A DNA stretch of 64,000 nt from an uncultured Altererythrobacter sp. (GTDB lineage Bacteria > Pseudomonadota > Alphaproteobacteria > Sphingomonadales > Sphingomonadaceae), in assembly GCA_913055875.1 (NCBI GenBank), contig CAJXJY010000004.1:220973-284972 (forward strand), in the 5' to 3' direction. The translations under genes and the position numbers were made by a program. Shown here piece after piece: positions 34,122-45,139 of this stretch. Below the pieces are notes generated by a model, which saw nothing but the letters and a program-made list of their open reading frames with translations, was not told the DNA's origin and did no database searches. How positions within the stretch are numbered: position 1 is the stretch's first letter; every line of letters begins with the position of its first letter.

Positions 34122-34998
34122 CGCCCGGCTGATAGCAGACCAGGACGGTCTCGAAACCCGCCTCGAAGGCGCGCGCGAGGCGCTGGCCGGGGCGGGCATG
34201 CCGGTGGCGCTCGCCGCAATGCTCGATTTCTGCGGCGACGTGCTCCAGCTGTCGCTGCCCGAGGGTGACCGCCAGCGGGTCACCGAAATTCTCGTCGAGC
34301 ATTTCGGTGCCTGCAACCTGCTCGTCGCCGATCACGAGATCGCGGTGCCGCGCCTGTTCGTCTCGGACATGGATTCGACCATGATCGGGCAGGAATGCAT
34401 CGACGAGCTGGCCGATTTCGCCGGCATCAAGGACCGGGTCGCCGCCATCACCGAGCGCGCGATGCGCGGCGAACTCGACTTCGCCGACGCGTTGACCGAG
34501 CGGGTGGCGCTGCTGGCGGGTTTGGAGGAGGCGGCGATCGACCGCTGTCTCGCCGAGCGTATCGAACCGGTCGACGGCGCGCGCACGCTTGTCGAGACGC
34601 TCAAGGCGAAGGGATGCCGTACGGTGCTGGTGACCGGCGGGTTTCATCATTTCGCCGATCGCGTGGCCGACGACCTCGGTTTCGAGCGCGTGGTCGGCAA
34701 CCGCTTGGCGGTCGCGGATGGGCAGTTGACCGGCGCGCTCGCCGGGGCGATCAGCGACGCCTCGACCAAGCTGGCGACGCTCGAAGACGAGCGCGCCACG
34801 CTTGGAGAGGGCGCGCGCGTCCTCGCGACCGGCGACGGAGCCAACGATATCCCGATGCTGCAGGCGGCGGATTACGGCTTCGCCTACCGCGCCAAGCCCA
34901 AGGCGCGCGACGCCGCGAACGGCCGGATCGAACGCGGCAGCCTGACCGCGATCCTCGACTTGTTCGGCATTCCCGAGAGCGAATGGGTCGCGGGATAA
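34114..34998 (+). CDS. serB: Phosphoserine phosphatase SerB
   Basis: 294 residues from TTG 34114, with AGGAG 8 nt upstream. The HAD motifs are D-M-D-S-T-M-I-G-Q-E (nucleophile Asp), V-T-G-G-F-H, a Lys in S-T-K-L-A, and G-D-G-A-N-D-I-P-M-L. An N-terminal ACT-like part precedes the catalytic domain, as in many SerB proteins. It makes L-serine, the donor used by GlyA (61.2 kb). The start overlaps divergent miaA. Confidence 0.93.
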   Translation: MLIARLIADQDGLETRLEGAREALAGAGMPVALAAMLDFCGDVLQLSLPEGDRQRVTEILVEHFGACNLLVADHEIAVPRLFVSDMDSTMIGQECIDELADFAGIKDRVAAITERAMRGELDFADALTERVALLAGLEEAAIDRCLAERIEPVDGARTLVETLKAKGCRTVLVTGGFHHFADRVADDLGFERVVGNRLAVADGQLTGALAGAISDASTKLATLEDERATLGEGARVLATGDGANDIPMLQAADYGFAYRAKPKARDAANGRIERGSLTAILDLFGIPESEWVAG

Positions 34999-35030
34999 AA
35001 CGGTTTCAATCGGGGACCGAAACGGTATAT

Positions 35031-35044
35031 TGACACTCGTGTCA
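35031..35044. promoter_or_regulatory. Palindromic operator-like site before coq4
   Basis: TGACACTCGTGTCA, an exact palindrome with 6-bp arms, typical of TetR-type operators. It also contains a TTGACA-like sequence (35030-35035). It ends 6 nt before the coq4 start, where a repressor would block transcription or initiation. Confidence 0.5.
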
Positions 35045-35050
35045 GTAGAG

Positions 35051-35893
35051 ATGGCCGCGATGACAGAGCACAACCCGATCGAATCCGGAGTCGCATGCGC
35101 GCGCGACGGCACGCCGCTGCGCCATCCCGACCGGCCGCAGCCGAAATACCGTCCACTTGCCGCGCTCGGGCATTTCCGCGAACTGCTCAAGGACAAGGAG
35201 AACACCGCCGAGGTGTTCAGGATCTACGAGGCGCTCCCCTCTAAGCATTTCATGCCGCGCGTGCGCGAATTGACGCTGAGCGAGCAGGGCGAGCGCCTGC
35301 GGGCCGACGAGCCGTTCCTGCCGCCGATCCTCGACGATCACGAGGCGCTACGGAAACTCCCCGAGGGCAGCGTCGCGCACGCCTATTGCGATTTCATGGA
35401 AAGCGAGGGGCTCACCGCTGCCGGGCTGGTCGAGGAATCGGAGAAGGCCGGGCGGCCGACCTGGCCCGATCTCGTCCAGTGGTACGGCTGGCGCCAGCGC
35501 GACACGCACGACCTGATGCACGTGCTGACCGGCTACGGCCGCGACGCGCTCGGCGAGCAATGCGTGCTGCTGTTCACGCACGGCCAGTCGCCGAGCCAGG
35601 GGCACCTGCTGCTCGGCTATGCCGGCTCGCTGCATATCAAGCGGCTGGTACGGAGCCGTGCGCCGGTGATGAAGGCGGTGCGCCAGGCGCATCGCACCGG
35701 CAAGGCGTGTCCCTCGCTGGTGGCGATGCCGATCCGTGAGTTGCTGGCGAAGGATTTGCAGGTCGCGCGCGCCGAACTGAACATTCCCGACCCGCACTGG
35801 TATCGCGAATGCCACAGGGTGTGGCGCGAGGAGGGGATCGATCCCTACGACCTGCTGGCGAAGCCGGAACGGGCGGAGATGGCGGCGGCCTAA
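35051..35893 (+). CDS. coq4: Ubiquinone biosynthesis protein Coq4 family
   Basis: 280 residues from ATG 35051; ATG 35060 is possible. The family metal motif H-D-L-M-H-V-L-T-G-Y-G (HDxxH) is present near residue 161. Other Coq4 features are W-P-D-L-V-Q-W-Y-G-W-R and H-G-Q-S-P-S-Q-G-H. In eukaryotes Coq4 removes the C1 carboxyl of the quinone ring; bacterial homologues are inferred to do similar chemistry. It is not linked here to other ubiquinone genes. Confidence 0.88.
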   Translation: MAAMTEHNPIESGVACARDGTPLRHPDRPQPKYRPLAALGHFRELLKDKENTAEVFRIYEALPSKHFMPRVRELTLSEQGERLRADEPFLPPILDDHEALRKLPEGSVAHAYCDFMESEGLTAAGLVEESEKAGRPTWPDLVQWYGWRQRDTHDLMHVLTGYGRDALGEQCVLLFTHGQSPSQGHLLLGYAGSLHIKRLVRSRAPVMKAVRQAHRTGKACPSLVAMPIRELLAKDLQVARAELNIPDPHWYRECHRVWREEGIDPYDLLAKPERAEMAAA

Positions 35894-35894
35894 A

Positions 35895-36041
35895 TCCTCC
35901 CCGGGACGGGGAGGGGGACCGCTCGCGTAGCGAGGGGTGGAGGGGCACCCTCCGAAGGCTCAAGACATCGGTTGTCCGGAACTACCTGAGGGTGCCCCTC
36001 CACCATGCTTCGCATGGTCCCCCTCCCCCGTTGGGGGAGGA
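35895..36041. repeat. Composite palindrome between coq4 and nitroreductase genes
   Basis: Core arms 35936-35952 and 35988-36004 are perfectly complementary over 17 bp. Outer segments (about 35895-35920 and 36016-36041) extend the complementarity. It fills the gap between convergent genes, which could make it a two-way terminator or a miniature mobile element. Confidence 0.75.
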
Positions 36042-36043
36042 AT

Positions 36044-36715
36044 TCACAGCCAGCTCGAAATCACTTCCAGCAGCTTCTTCTCCAGCGCGCGCTTCGGCAC
36101 CGTCGCGCCTTCGGCCGGGTGGCCGACCACCACCACCATCAGCGGCTTTTCGACCTCGGGCCGCCCGCAGATTTCGCGCAGGAAACCCATCGGGGAGGGC
36201 GTGTGCGTCAGCGTCGCCAGCCCGGCCTCGTGCAGCGTCGCGATCAGCAGCCCGCAGGCGATGCCGACGCTTTCGGTGACATAATAGTTCTGCGTCTCGC
36301 CGTCCTCCTCGATCCCGCCCTTGCGCTGCGCGAAGACGACGATCAGCCACGGCGCGGTTTCGAGGAACGGCTTGTCCGCGTCGGTGCCGAGCGGGGCGAG
36401 TGCGTCGAGCCATTCGTCGCTCGCCTTGCCCGCATAGAACTTGCGTTCCTCCGCCTCGGCCGCCTCGCGGATGGCGCGTTTCTTGTCGGGCGAAGAGACA
36501 ACCGCGAAGTGCCACGGCTGGTGATTGGCGCCGTTGGGCGCGGTGCCCGCGGCCTCGATCGCCGCCGCGACGACCTCGCGCGGGACGGGCCGGTCGGAGA
36601 AGTAGCGGCAGGTGCGTCGCTGCTTGAGCCGGTCGCGCATCGCCCCGGCGCGGGCGATGCTCTCGGCTCCGGAAATCTCGGGGAGCGAGTAGGGGACGGT
36701 TTCGTGGTCGCGCAT
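36044..36715 (-). CDS. Nitroreductase family protein
   Basis: 223 residues from ATG 36715. The FMN-binding start R-R-T-C-R-Y-F-S-D-R-P-V-P and A-P-N-G-A-N-H-Q-P-W-H-F are those of the BluB/iodotyrosine-deiodinase-like branch of nitroreductases. The C-terminus P-M-G-F-L-R-E-I-C is also in keeping. Its reaction is unknown; iodotyrosine dehalogenase-like reduction is one possibility. It is the last gene of a minus-strand run after DUF3052 and DUF6122 genes. Confidence 0.85.
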   Translation of the reverse strand: MRDHETVPYSLPEISGAESIARAGAMRDRLKQRRTCRYFSDRPVPREVVAAAIEAAGTAPNGANHQPWHFAVVSSPDKKRAIREAAEAEERKFYAGKASDEWLDALAPLGTDADKPFLETAPWLIVVFAQRKGGIEEDGETQNYYVTESVGIACGLLIATLHEAGLATLTHTPSPMGFLREICGRPEVEKPLMVVVVGHPAEGATVPKRALEKKLLEVISSWL

Positions 36716-36741
36716 GGTGCACCTATCGCGCTTCGGGCGGG

Positions 36742-37149
36742 TCAGCGCAATTCCTTGCGGATCACCAGCTTGAGCCCCGACCAGGTCTCGTCGACGGCGC
36801 ATTTCTTGGTGTCGACGAAGCCGATCGCGAGGCCGGCGGCGCGCACGTCGTGCTCGTCGATTTCGGTCGCGACGCCCGAGGCTTTCTTGGGCCAGCTGAC
36901 CCAGACCTGGCCGTCCTTCGCGATGGTTTCGCGCAAGGTGGCGAGCTTGCTTTCGAGCGCGGCGCGGGTGCTGACGAAGATATGCGCCGCGTGGGGGCTG
37001 TCCTCCGGGCCGGAGACGACGGTCAGCTCGAGCGCATATTCGCCGATCTCGTCCTGCACGCCGCCGGGCATGCCATCGAACCACACCCGCTGCCCGTCGC
37101 GCAGCGTCAGCTTCTTCGCGAGCGGGGTGCCGGAATAGCCTGCGGGCAT
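36742..37149 (-). CDS. DUF3052-like small protein
   Basis: 135 residues from ATG 37149, with GGAGG 7 nt upstream. It begins M-P-A-G-Y-S-G-T-P-L-A-K-K-L, a start typical of DUF3052 proteins. A W-V-S-W-P-K-K-A-S-G segment and a C-terminal L-K-L-V-I-R-K follow. No catalytic motif is known. It sits between nitroreductase and DUF6122 genes, 1 nt after the latter. Confidence 0.8.
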   Translation of the reverse strand: MPAGYSGTPLAKKLTLRDGQRVWFDGMPGGVQDEIGEYALELTVVSGPEDSPHAAHIFVSTRAALESKLATLRETIAKDGQVWVSWPKKASGVATEIDEHDVRAAGLAIGFVDTKKCAVDETWSGLKLVIRKELR

Positions 37150-37150
37150 G

Positions 37151-39927
<2,777 letters not shown>

Positions 39928-39946
39928 GGCCGCGCCCTTAGCTTCG

Positions 39947-40618
39947 CTAGGTCCCGACCGCCAGCCCCACCTCGCGTTTATGCCACCGCGTCGAACCGAC
40001 CCACGCGGCGAGCAGCGTCACCACCGCATAGGCGACCAGCGCGGTCAGCACGAGCGGCACGGTAACGCTCTCCGGATCGCTCCCGAGCCAGTTGAGCACC
40101 TGCAGCCCGAGCATCACCGCGATCAGGATCAGCGGCGGCATGACCGGCCCGCGCGTGCGCCGGACATAATACACGAACGCCCCCAGCGTTAGCGCCAGTT
40201 CGACGATGATCGCCGCGGTCGGGTAGTTCCACAACCCGAAGCCGAAGCGATTTTCTCCGCCGGCGAATGTCAAATCGGGCCCGTGCGAGATCAGGTCGAG
40301 GACCCAGTGCGAGGCGACCACCAGCCCGGCGAGGACCCCAGCAATGATGCTACGCCCGGCGATCCCGACGATCAGCCCGAAACCGACCGCCCAGGCGGCC
40401 GAGCCGACCAGGCTGTGGGTGAACGGGTAGTCGTCGAAGAAGAACGGCTTCATCACCGTGAAACCGGGTTCGACGTGGAAATTCTCGATCCCCACCAGCA
40501 CGAAGACGTAGAACGCCCAGTCGACCAGCTGCGCGGCGAGAAACAGCGTTCCGAGCTTGGGTGCGCGCTTGCTGGCGGCGGCGGCGGCGAAGGCCGGAGC
40601 CCAGTGTCCTATGAACAT
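39947..40618 (-). CDS. Hypothetical multi-pass membrane protein
   Basis: 223 residues with five to six hydrophobic segments. The N-terminus has G-H-W-A-P, and later H-S-L and [13 protein letters not shown]. These His and Asp residues recall YdjM-like membrane metal-dependent hydrolases (DUF457), but the match is weak. It is 4 nt downstream of the DUF2177 gene, so co-transcribed. Confidence 0.65.
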   Translation of the reverse strand: MFIGHWAPAFAAAAASKRAPKLGTLFLAAQLVDWAFYVFVLVGIENFHVEPGFTVMKPFFFDDYPFTHSLVGSAAWAVGFGLIVGIAGRSIIAGVLAGLVVASHWVLDLISHGPDLTFAGGENRFGFGLWNYPTAAIIVELALTLGAFVYYVRRTRGPVMPPLILIAVMLGLQVLNWLGSDPESVTVPLVLTALVAYAVVTLLAAWVGSTRWHKREVGLAVGT

Positions 40619-40622
40619 GAAA

Positions 40623-41024
40623 TCAACCCGTAACCTTGAGCGTTATCCATGCCGCCGCAGCGGCGGCGATGGCGGTGGCGAAGGCGCCCCAGGCGATGTC
40701 CATCACGCTGATCTGCGTCGACCACACCTTCATCACCGCCTGGCTGGTGAGGTCGAAGGTCGCGTAGCACAACGCGCCGAGCAGCGCCCCGTTGAGCAGC
40801 GCGGTTGCGACCTGTCCGTTGTCGAGCGCGGGGCGGATCGCGAACCACACGATTCCGGCGATGTAGATCAGGTAGAACGCGCCCGCTGCGCCGATGCGGA
40901 CATTGTCCGCCATGATCTCCCCGATCACGGGGCGATAGAGATTCGGCGCCGCCCAGCGCAGCCAGATTGAATCGAGCACCCCGAACACGATTGCGGCTGC
41001 CACATATGCGACAATCCAGTGCAT
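40623..41024 (-). CDS. DUF2177 family membrane protein
   Basis: 133 residues with four membrane segments. V-F-G-V-L-D-S-I-W-L-R near the N-terminus and G-A-L-C-Y-A-T-F-D-L-T-S-Q-A are characteristic of DUF2177. Function unknown. It is upstream in a two-gene unit with the preceding membrane protein and divergent from xseB. Confidence 0.88.
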   Translation of the reverse strand: MHWIVAYVAAAIVFGVLDSIWLRWAAPNLYRPVIGEIMADNVRIGAAGAFYLIYIAGIVWFAIRPALDNGQVATALLNGALLGALCYATFDLTSQAVMKVWSTQISVMDIAWGAFATAIAAAAAAWITLKVTG

Positions 41025-41088
41025 TCCCGTCTCCCCTGTCGCCGCGCAACTTGACCAAGAGGAGGGCTGCGGTCAATGCTCCGCAGCC

Positions 41089-41340
41089 ATGACAGAGGGT
41101 TCTCCCGACATTTCGGAAATGAGTTTCGAGGACGCGCTCAAGGCGCTCGAAGAGGTGGTGCGCAAGCTCGAGACCGGCGAGGTGCCGCTCGACCGGTCGA
41201 TCGATCTCTACGAGCGCGGCGAGAAGCTGCGCCGGCATTGCCAGGCGCGGCTAGACGCGGCGCAGGCACGGATCGAGAAGATCGTCGCCGGGCCCGACGG
41301 CAAGCCGAGCGGCACGGCGCCCTTCGATGCGGACGGCTGA
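41089..41340 (+). CDS. xseB: Exodeoxyribonuclease VII small subunit XseB
   Basis: 83 residues, a two-helix protein. S-F-E-D-A-L-K-A-L-E-E-V-V-R-K-L-E and L-Y-E-R-G-E-K-L-R-R-H-C are the family hallmarks. It forms exonuclease VII with XseA, which is not in the window. Placement directly before ispA is common in proteobacteria. Confidence 0.95.
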   Translation: MTEGSPDISEMSFEDALKALEEVVRKLETGEVPLDRSIDLYERGEKLRRHCQARLDAAQARIEKIVAGPDGKPSGTAPFDADG

Positions 41341-41341
41341 A

Positions 41342-42250
41342 ATGGAGCTGGTCGGATCGGATAGTAACGTCCTGTCCGACGGGCTGGCGCGGATACAGCG
41401 CGAAGTCGACGCCGCCTTCGACGCCATGCTGCCGCTCCCAGAAGACACGCGCGCGCGGCTGATCGAGGCGATGCGTTACGCAGTGATCGGCGGCGGCAAG
41501 CGCGTGCGGCCGCTGCTGGTGGCGGCGACCGCAGGCATGTTCGGGGTCGATCGCGACGCCGCGGTGCGGGTCGGCTGCGCAGTCGAGGCGATCCACGTCT
41601 ATTCGCTGATCCACGACGATTTGCCGTGCATGGACGACGACGATCTGCGTCACGGCAAGCCGACTTTGCACCTCGCCTTCGACGAGGCGACGGCGGTGTT
41701 GGCGGGCGATTCGCTCCACGCGCTGGCGTTCGAGATCCTGTCGGAGACCGAAACCGGCGGCAGCCCCTCGGTCCGCGCCGAACTGATCGCCACGCTCGCT
41801 ACGGCGAGCGGCAAGGACGGCATGGCGGGCGGGCAGATGATGGACATGGCCGCAGACGACGAGAACTACGATCTCCACGCGATCACTCGGCTGCAGCAAT
41901 TGAAGACCGGCGCGCTGCTCGCCGCATCGGTCGAGATGGGGGCGATCCTGGGGCGTGTTCCGGTCGAGGGCCGGGCGAGCCTGCGCGCCTATGCGCGCGA
42001 TATCGGCCTCGCCTTCCAGATCGCCGACGACCTGCTCGACGTCGAAGGCGACGAGGCAGCGGCGGGCAAGGCGCTGCGCAAGGACGAGGGGCAGGGCAAG
42101 CAGACCTTCGTCACGCTGATGGGCGCCGACAAGGCGCGCGGCCAGGCACGCGCGCTGGTCGATCAGGCGGTCGGGCACCTGTCGAGCTATGGCGAGGATG
42201 CCAAGCTGCTGACCGCGCTGGCGCGGTTTGTGGTGGAGAGGGACCGGTGA
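41342..42250 (+). CDS. ispA: Polyprenyl synthetase, farnesyl diphosphate synthase type (IspA)
   Basis: 302 residues from ATG 41342, one base after the xseB stop; ATG 41327 would overlap xseB. The first aspartate-rich motif is D-D-L-P-C-M-D-D-D-D, the second is D-D-L-L-D. G-G-G-K-R-V-R-P binds isopentenyl diphosphate. The residues before the first motif fit a short-chain (C15) enzyme, but product length needs assay. It supplies isoprenoids for ubiquinone, carotenoids and peptidoglycan lipid carrier. Confidence 0.92.
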   Translation: MELVGSDSNVLSDGLARIQREVDAAFDAMLPLPEDTRARLIEAMRYAVIGGGKRVRPLLVAATAGMFGVDRDAAVRVGCAVEAIHVYSLIHDDLPCMDDDDLRHGKPTLHLAFDEATAVLAGDSLHALAFEILSETETGGSPSVRAELIATLATASGKDGMAGGQMMDMAADDENYDLHAITRLQQLKTGALLAASVEMGAILGRVPVEGRASLRAYARDIGLAFQIADDLLDVEGDEAAAGKALRKDEGQGKQTFVTLMGADKARGQARALVDQAVGHLSSYGEDAKLLTALARFVVERDR

Positions 42251-42633
42251 AGGTGTGGAGCCGGTTCACGATCCTGTCCGCCTTGTGCTTGCTGCCCTCG
42301 TGCAGCGACGGCCCCTCCACCGAAGAGATCAAGCCATACCTGGTATCCGATGCGGTGTTTCCCGAGGGATGCGCGGTCATCTATGTCGAACGATACGACA
42401 TCGCGCAGGCGCCCAATCCCGACTACCGCGCGATTTACCAGGTAACCGCGTCGGACGAATGCGTAGGGCAGTGGCGCTTCGCGCTCGACCGGGACGCGGA
42501 TTTCCAGTGTTCTCCCGACGTGATGGTCTGTGAAAGAATGGTAATGGATGTGGACAGCGGCTATCGCGAGGAGCGTGCCAGGGTACGCTTCCTGGGCGGC
42601 AAGCTGGTGCAACTGGAAGTCACGAAACTATGA
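42247..42633 (+). CDS. Small hypothetical lipoprotein
   Basis: 128 residues from GTG 42247, overlapping the ispA stop. The signal peptide ends at the lipobox-like L-L-P-S-C (Cys19). The mature part has four more cysteines, likely two disulfides. No family recognised. Overlaps on both sides (GTGA with ispA, ATGA with coaD) place it inside the ispA-coaD operon. Confidence 0.75.
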   Translation: MKVWSRFTILSALCLLPSCSDGPSTEEIKPYLVSDAVFPEGCAVIYVERYDIAQAPNPDYRAIYQVTASDECVGQWRFALDRDADFQCSPDVMVCERMVMDVDSGYREERARVRFLGGKLVQLEVTKL

Positions 42634-43142
42634 GCGAACGCATCGGCATCTACCCCGGGACCTTCGACCCGATCACGCTCGGCCATGCCGACATCATCCG
42701 GCGCGGGAGCAAGCTGGTCGACCGGCTGATCGTCGGGGTGACCACCAACCCGTCGAAGAACCCGATGTTCACCACCGCAGAGCGGCTGGCGATGGTCGAG
42801 CGCGAAGTCGCGGCGCTCGACCTCGGCAATGTCGAAGTGGTCGGCTTCAACGCGCTGCTGGTGAAGTTCGCGCGCAAGCAGGGCGCGACCGTGCTGATCC
42901 GCGGGCTGCGCGCGGTGGCGGATTTCGAATACGAATACCAGATGGCGGGGATGAACCAGCAGCTCGACGACGATATCGAGACGGTGTTCCTGATGGCCGA
43001 CGTCTCGCTCCAGCCGATCGCATCCAAGCTGGTCAAGGAAATCGCGCTGTTCGGCGGCGACATCGCGCCCTTCGTCAGCGACGCGGTGGGCCACGACGTG
43101 ACCGCGCGGGTCGAGACGATCGGCCAGCTGGGCGATTACTGA
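42630..43142 (+). CDS. coaD: Phosphopantetheine adenylyltransferase CoaD
   Basis: 170 residues. The nucleotidyltransferase motif P-G-T-F-D-P-I-T-L-G-H is at about 8-18, followed by R-G-L-R-A-V-A-D-F-E-Y-E and a conserved P-F-V-S-D near the C-terminus. It transfers AMP to 4'-phosphopantetheine in coenzyme A synthesis. Starts at an ATGA overlap. Confidence 0.96.
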   Translation: MSERIGIYPGTFDPITLGHADIIRRGSKLVDRLIVGVTTNPSKNPMFTTAERLAMVEREVAALDLGNVEVVGFNALLVKFARKQGATVLIRGLRAVADFEYEYQMAGMNQQLDDDIETVFLMADVSLQPIASKLVKEIALFGGDIAPFVSDAVGHDVTARVETIGQLGDY

Positions 43143-43215
43143 GCCCCCGCGGAGGCGGGGGCCTCGTGCCGGTGGCGAAGCGCTGGCCGCCTGAGGTCCC
43201 CGCCTTCGCGGGGAC
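43143..43215. repeat. Paired-hairpin repeat, copy 2 (before the cyclophilin gene)
   Basis: GCCCCCGC-GGAG-GCGGGGGC (43143-43162) and GTCCCCGC-CTTC-GCGGGGAC (43196-43215), two 8-bp stems with 4-nt loops and 33 nt between. It starts 1 nt after the coaD stop. Confidence 0.8.
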
Positions 43216-43292
43216 TCGGTGATCGTTAATTGAAGTGTCAGCCCGACCCGGCTAGACCCCGCGCACGTTTTTCGATTTCTGACGGGAATTCC

Positions 43293-43964
43293 ATGTTCAA
43301 ACGCCTGATCGCCGCCGGCGCGCTTGCCTCGCTGGTCGCCGCTCCCACTATCGCCATCGCGCAGGACGAGCAGCCCGCCGGGCCGCGCCGCTACGAGCCG
43401 ATCAACTACAACGCGCAGGAAGACCTCGAGAACATCCTGTTGCTCGACCTGTCGAACGGCAAAAGGGTCGCTGTCCGGCTGATGCCCGACTGGGCGCCGA
43501 CGCATGTCGAACGGGTCAAGACGCTGGCCCGCCAGGGCTTCTACGACGGGGTGATCTTCCACCGGGTGATCGATGGCTTCATGGCGCAGACGGGCGATCC
43601 CACCGGCACCGGGCAGGGCGGCTCGACGCTCCCCGACCTCGAAGAGGAATTCAACACGATGCCGCACCTGCGCGGCACCGTCTCGATGGCGCGCGCGCAG
43701 GAAGAGAACAGCGCCAACAGCCAGTTCTTCATCGTGTTCTATCCGCGGTTCGGGCTCGACAAGCGCTACACCAATTTCGGACGCGTGATCTCGGGCATGG
43801 ACGGGGTCGACGCGATCCGGCGCGGCGAGCCGCCGGCCGATCCGACGCGCATCCTGCAGGCCTCGATCGCCGCCGACGGCAAGCCGCAGGTCACCGCGCC
43901 CGCACCGGCGGCCGAACCCGCGCCGATCACCGCCGCCGATCTCAGCGCGCCGATCGAGGAATAG
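43293..43964 (+). CDS. Periplasmic cyclophilin-type peptidyl-prolyl isomerase
   Basis: 223 residues from ATG 43293. A Sec signal peptide ends near A-I-A-Q (residue 24). The cyclophilin core shows F-H-R-V-I-D-G-F-M-A-Q-T-G-D-P, S-M-A-R-A-Q-E-E-N-S-A-N-S-Q-F-F-I and F-G-R-V. A Pro/Ala-rich C-terminal tail follows. It assists folding of exported proteins. The gene is flanked by two copies of the paired-hairpin repeat. Confidence 0.92.
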   Translation: MFKRLIAAGALASLVAAPTIAIAQDEQPAGPRRYEPINYNAQEDLENILLLDLSNGKRVAVRLMPDWAPTHVERVKTLARQGFYDGVIFHRVIDGFMAQTGDPTGTGQGGSTLPDLEEEFNTMPHLRGTVSMARAQEENSANSQFFIVFYPRFGLDKRYTNFGRVISGMDGVDAIRRGEPPADPTRILQASIAADGKPQVTAPAPAAEPAPITAADLSAPIEE

Positions 43965-43973
43965 GCAGTATGT

Positions 43974-44047
43974 GCCCCCGCGAAGGCGGGGGCCCCAGGC
44001 AACTTGGCGGAGCGTCATTGGCACGAGGTCCCCGCCTCCGCGGGGAC
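43974..44047. repeat. Paired-hairpin repeat, copy 3 (before queA)
   Basis: GCCCCCGC-GAAG-GCGGGGGC (43974-43993) and GTCCCCGC-CTCC-GCGGGGAC (44028-44047), 34 nt apart. It starts 9 nt after the cyclophilin stop and ends 13 nt before queA. Confidence 0.8.
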
Positions 44048-44060
44048 TCAGTCAAGTAAG

Positions 44061-45089
44061 ATGCGCGTCGACCTGTTCGATTTCGAGCTCCCGCAAGAGC
44101 TGATCGCGTTGCGCCCGGCGGTGCCGCGCGATTCGGCACGGATGCTGGTGGCGCGGGGTGGGTCGGAGCTGCGCGACAGCCGCGTGCGCGACCTGCCCGA
44201 CCTGCTCGAACCGGGCGACGTGCTGGTGTTCAACGATACCCGGGTCATTCCGGCACAGTTGGAGGGGCGCCGCGGTGAGGCGCGGATCGGCGCGACGTTG
44301 CACAAGCGGCTCGACCTGCGCCGGTGGCAGGCCTTCATCCGCAACGCCAAGCGGCTGCGCGAAGGCGACCGGATCGCGTTTCCCGCCGATGTCGCCGCGA
44401 TCGCCGAGGCGCGCCACGCCGATGGCAGCTTCACCCTCGCTTTCGAGGGCGAGGAACCGGTCGAGGTGCTGCTCGAACACGCCGGACGGATGCCGCTGCC
44501 GCCGTATATCGCGGGCAAGCGCGAAACCGACGAGCGCGACCGCGATGATTATCAGACCATGTTCGCGCGCGAAGACGGCGCCGTCGCAGCTCCGACCGCC
44601 GCGCTGCATTTTACCCCCGATCTGATGCAAGACCTCGCAGAGCATGGCATCGCCACCGAGACGCTGACGCTGCATGTCGGCGCCGGCACCTTCCTGCCGG
44701 TCAAGGCGGACGATACCGAGGCTCACGTGATGCACTCGGAATGGGGGCGGATCGAGCAGATGACCGCCGACCGCCTGAACCGGGTGCGGGAGGGCGGCGG
44801 ACGAGTCATCGCCGTCGGCACCACCAGCATGCGCCTGCTCGAAAGCGCTGCGGCAGAGGATCGGACCATCCACGCGTTCGAAGGCGATACAGACATCTTC
44901 ATCACCCCCGGCTACGCCTTTCGCGCGGTCGACGGATTGATGACCAACTTTCACCTGCCGAAATCGACGCTGTTCATGCTGGTAAGCGCGCTGATGGGCC
45001 GCGAGCGGATGCAGGCGCTGTACGCCCACGCCATCGCCGAACGATATCGGTTTTACAGCTACGGCGATTCCTCGCTATTGATCCCCTAG
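44061..45089 (+). CDS. queA: tRNA preQ1(34) S-adenosylmethionine ribosyltransferase-isomerase QueA
   Basis: 342 residues from ATG 44061. [10 protein letters not shown], the P-L-P-P-Y-I segment, T-A-A-L-H-F-T and G-T-F-L-P-V-K are the family motifs. It makes epoxyqueuosine on tRNA and so acts after Tgt (51.7 kb), 6.6 kb downstream. ORFs further upstream pass through the repeat and are rejected. Confidence 0.96.
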   Translation: MRVDLFDFELPQELIALRPAVPRDSARMLVARGGSELRDSRVRDLPDLLEPGDVLVFNDTRVIPAQLEGRRGEARIGATLHKRLDLRRWQAFIRNAKRLREGDRIAFPADVAAIAEARHADGSFTLAFEGEEPVEVLLEHAGRMPLPPYIAGKRETDERDRDDYQTMFAREDGAVAAPTAALHFTPDLMQDLAEHGIATETLTLHVGAGTFLPVKADDTEAHVMHSEWGRIEQMTADRLNRVREGGGRVIAVGTTSMRLLESAAAEDRTIHAFEGDTDIFITPGYAFRAVDGLMTNFHLPKSTLFMLVSALMGRERMQALYAHAIAERYRFYSYGDSSLLIP

Positions 45090-45139
45090 TCAGGGTCGCC
45101 GCTTGATGTTAGGTTGCAATTAGCAACGGGAGCTGGGAC

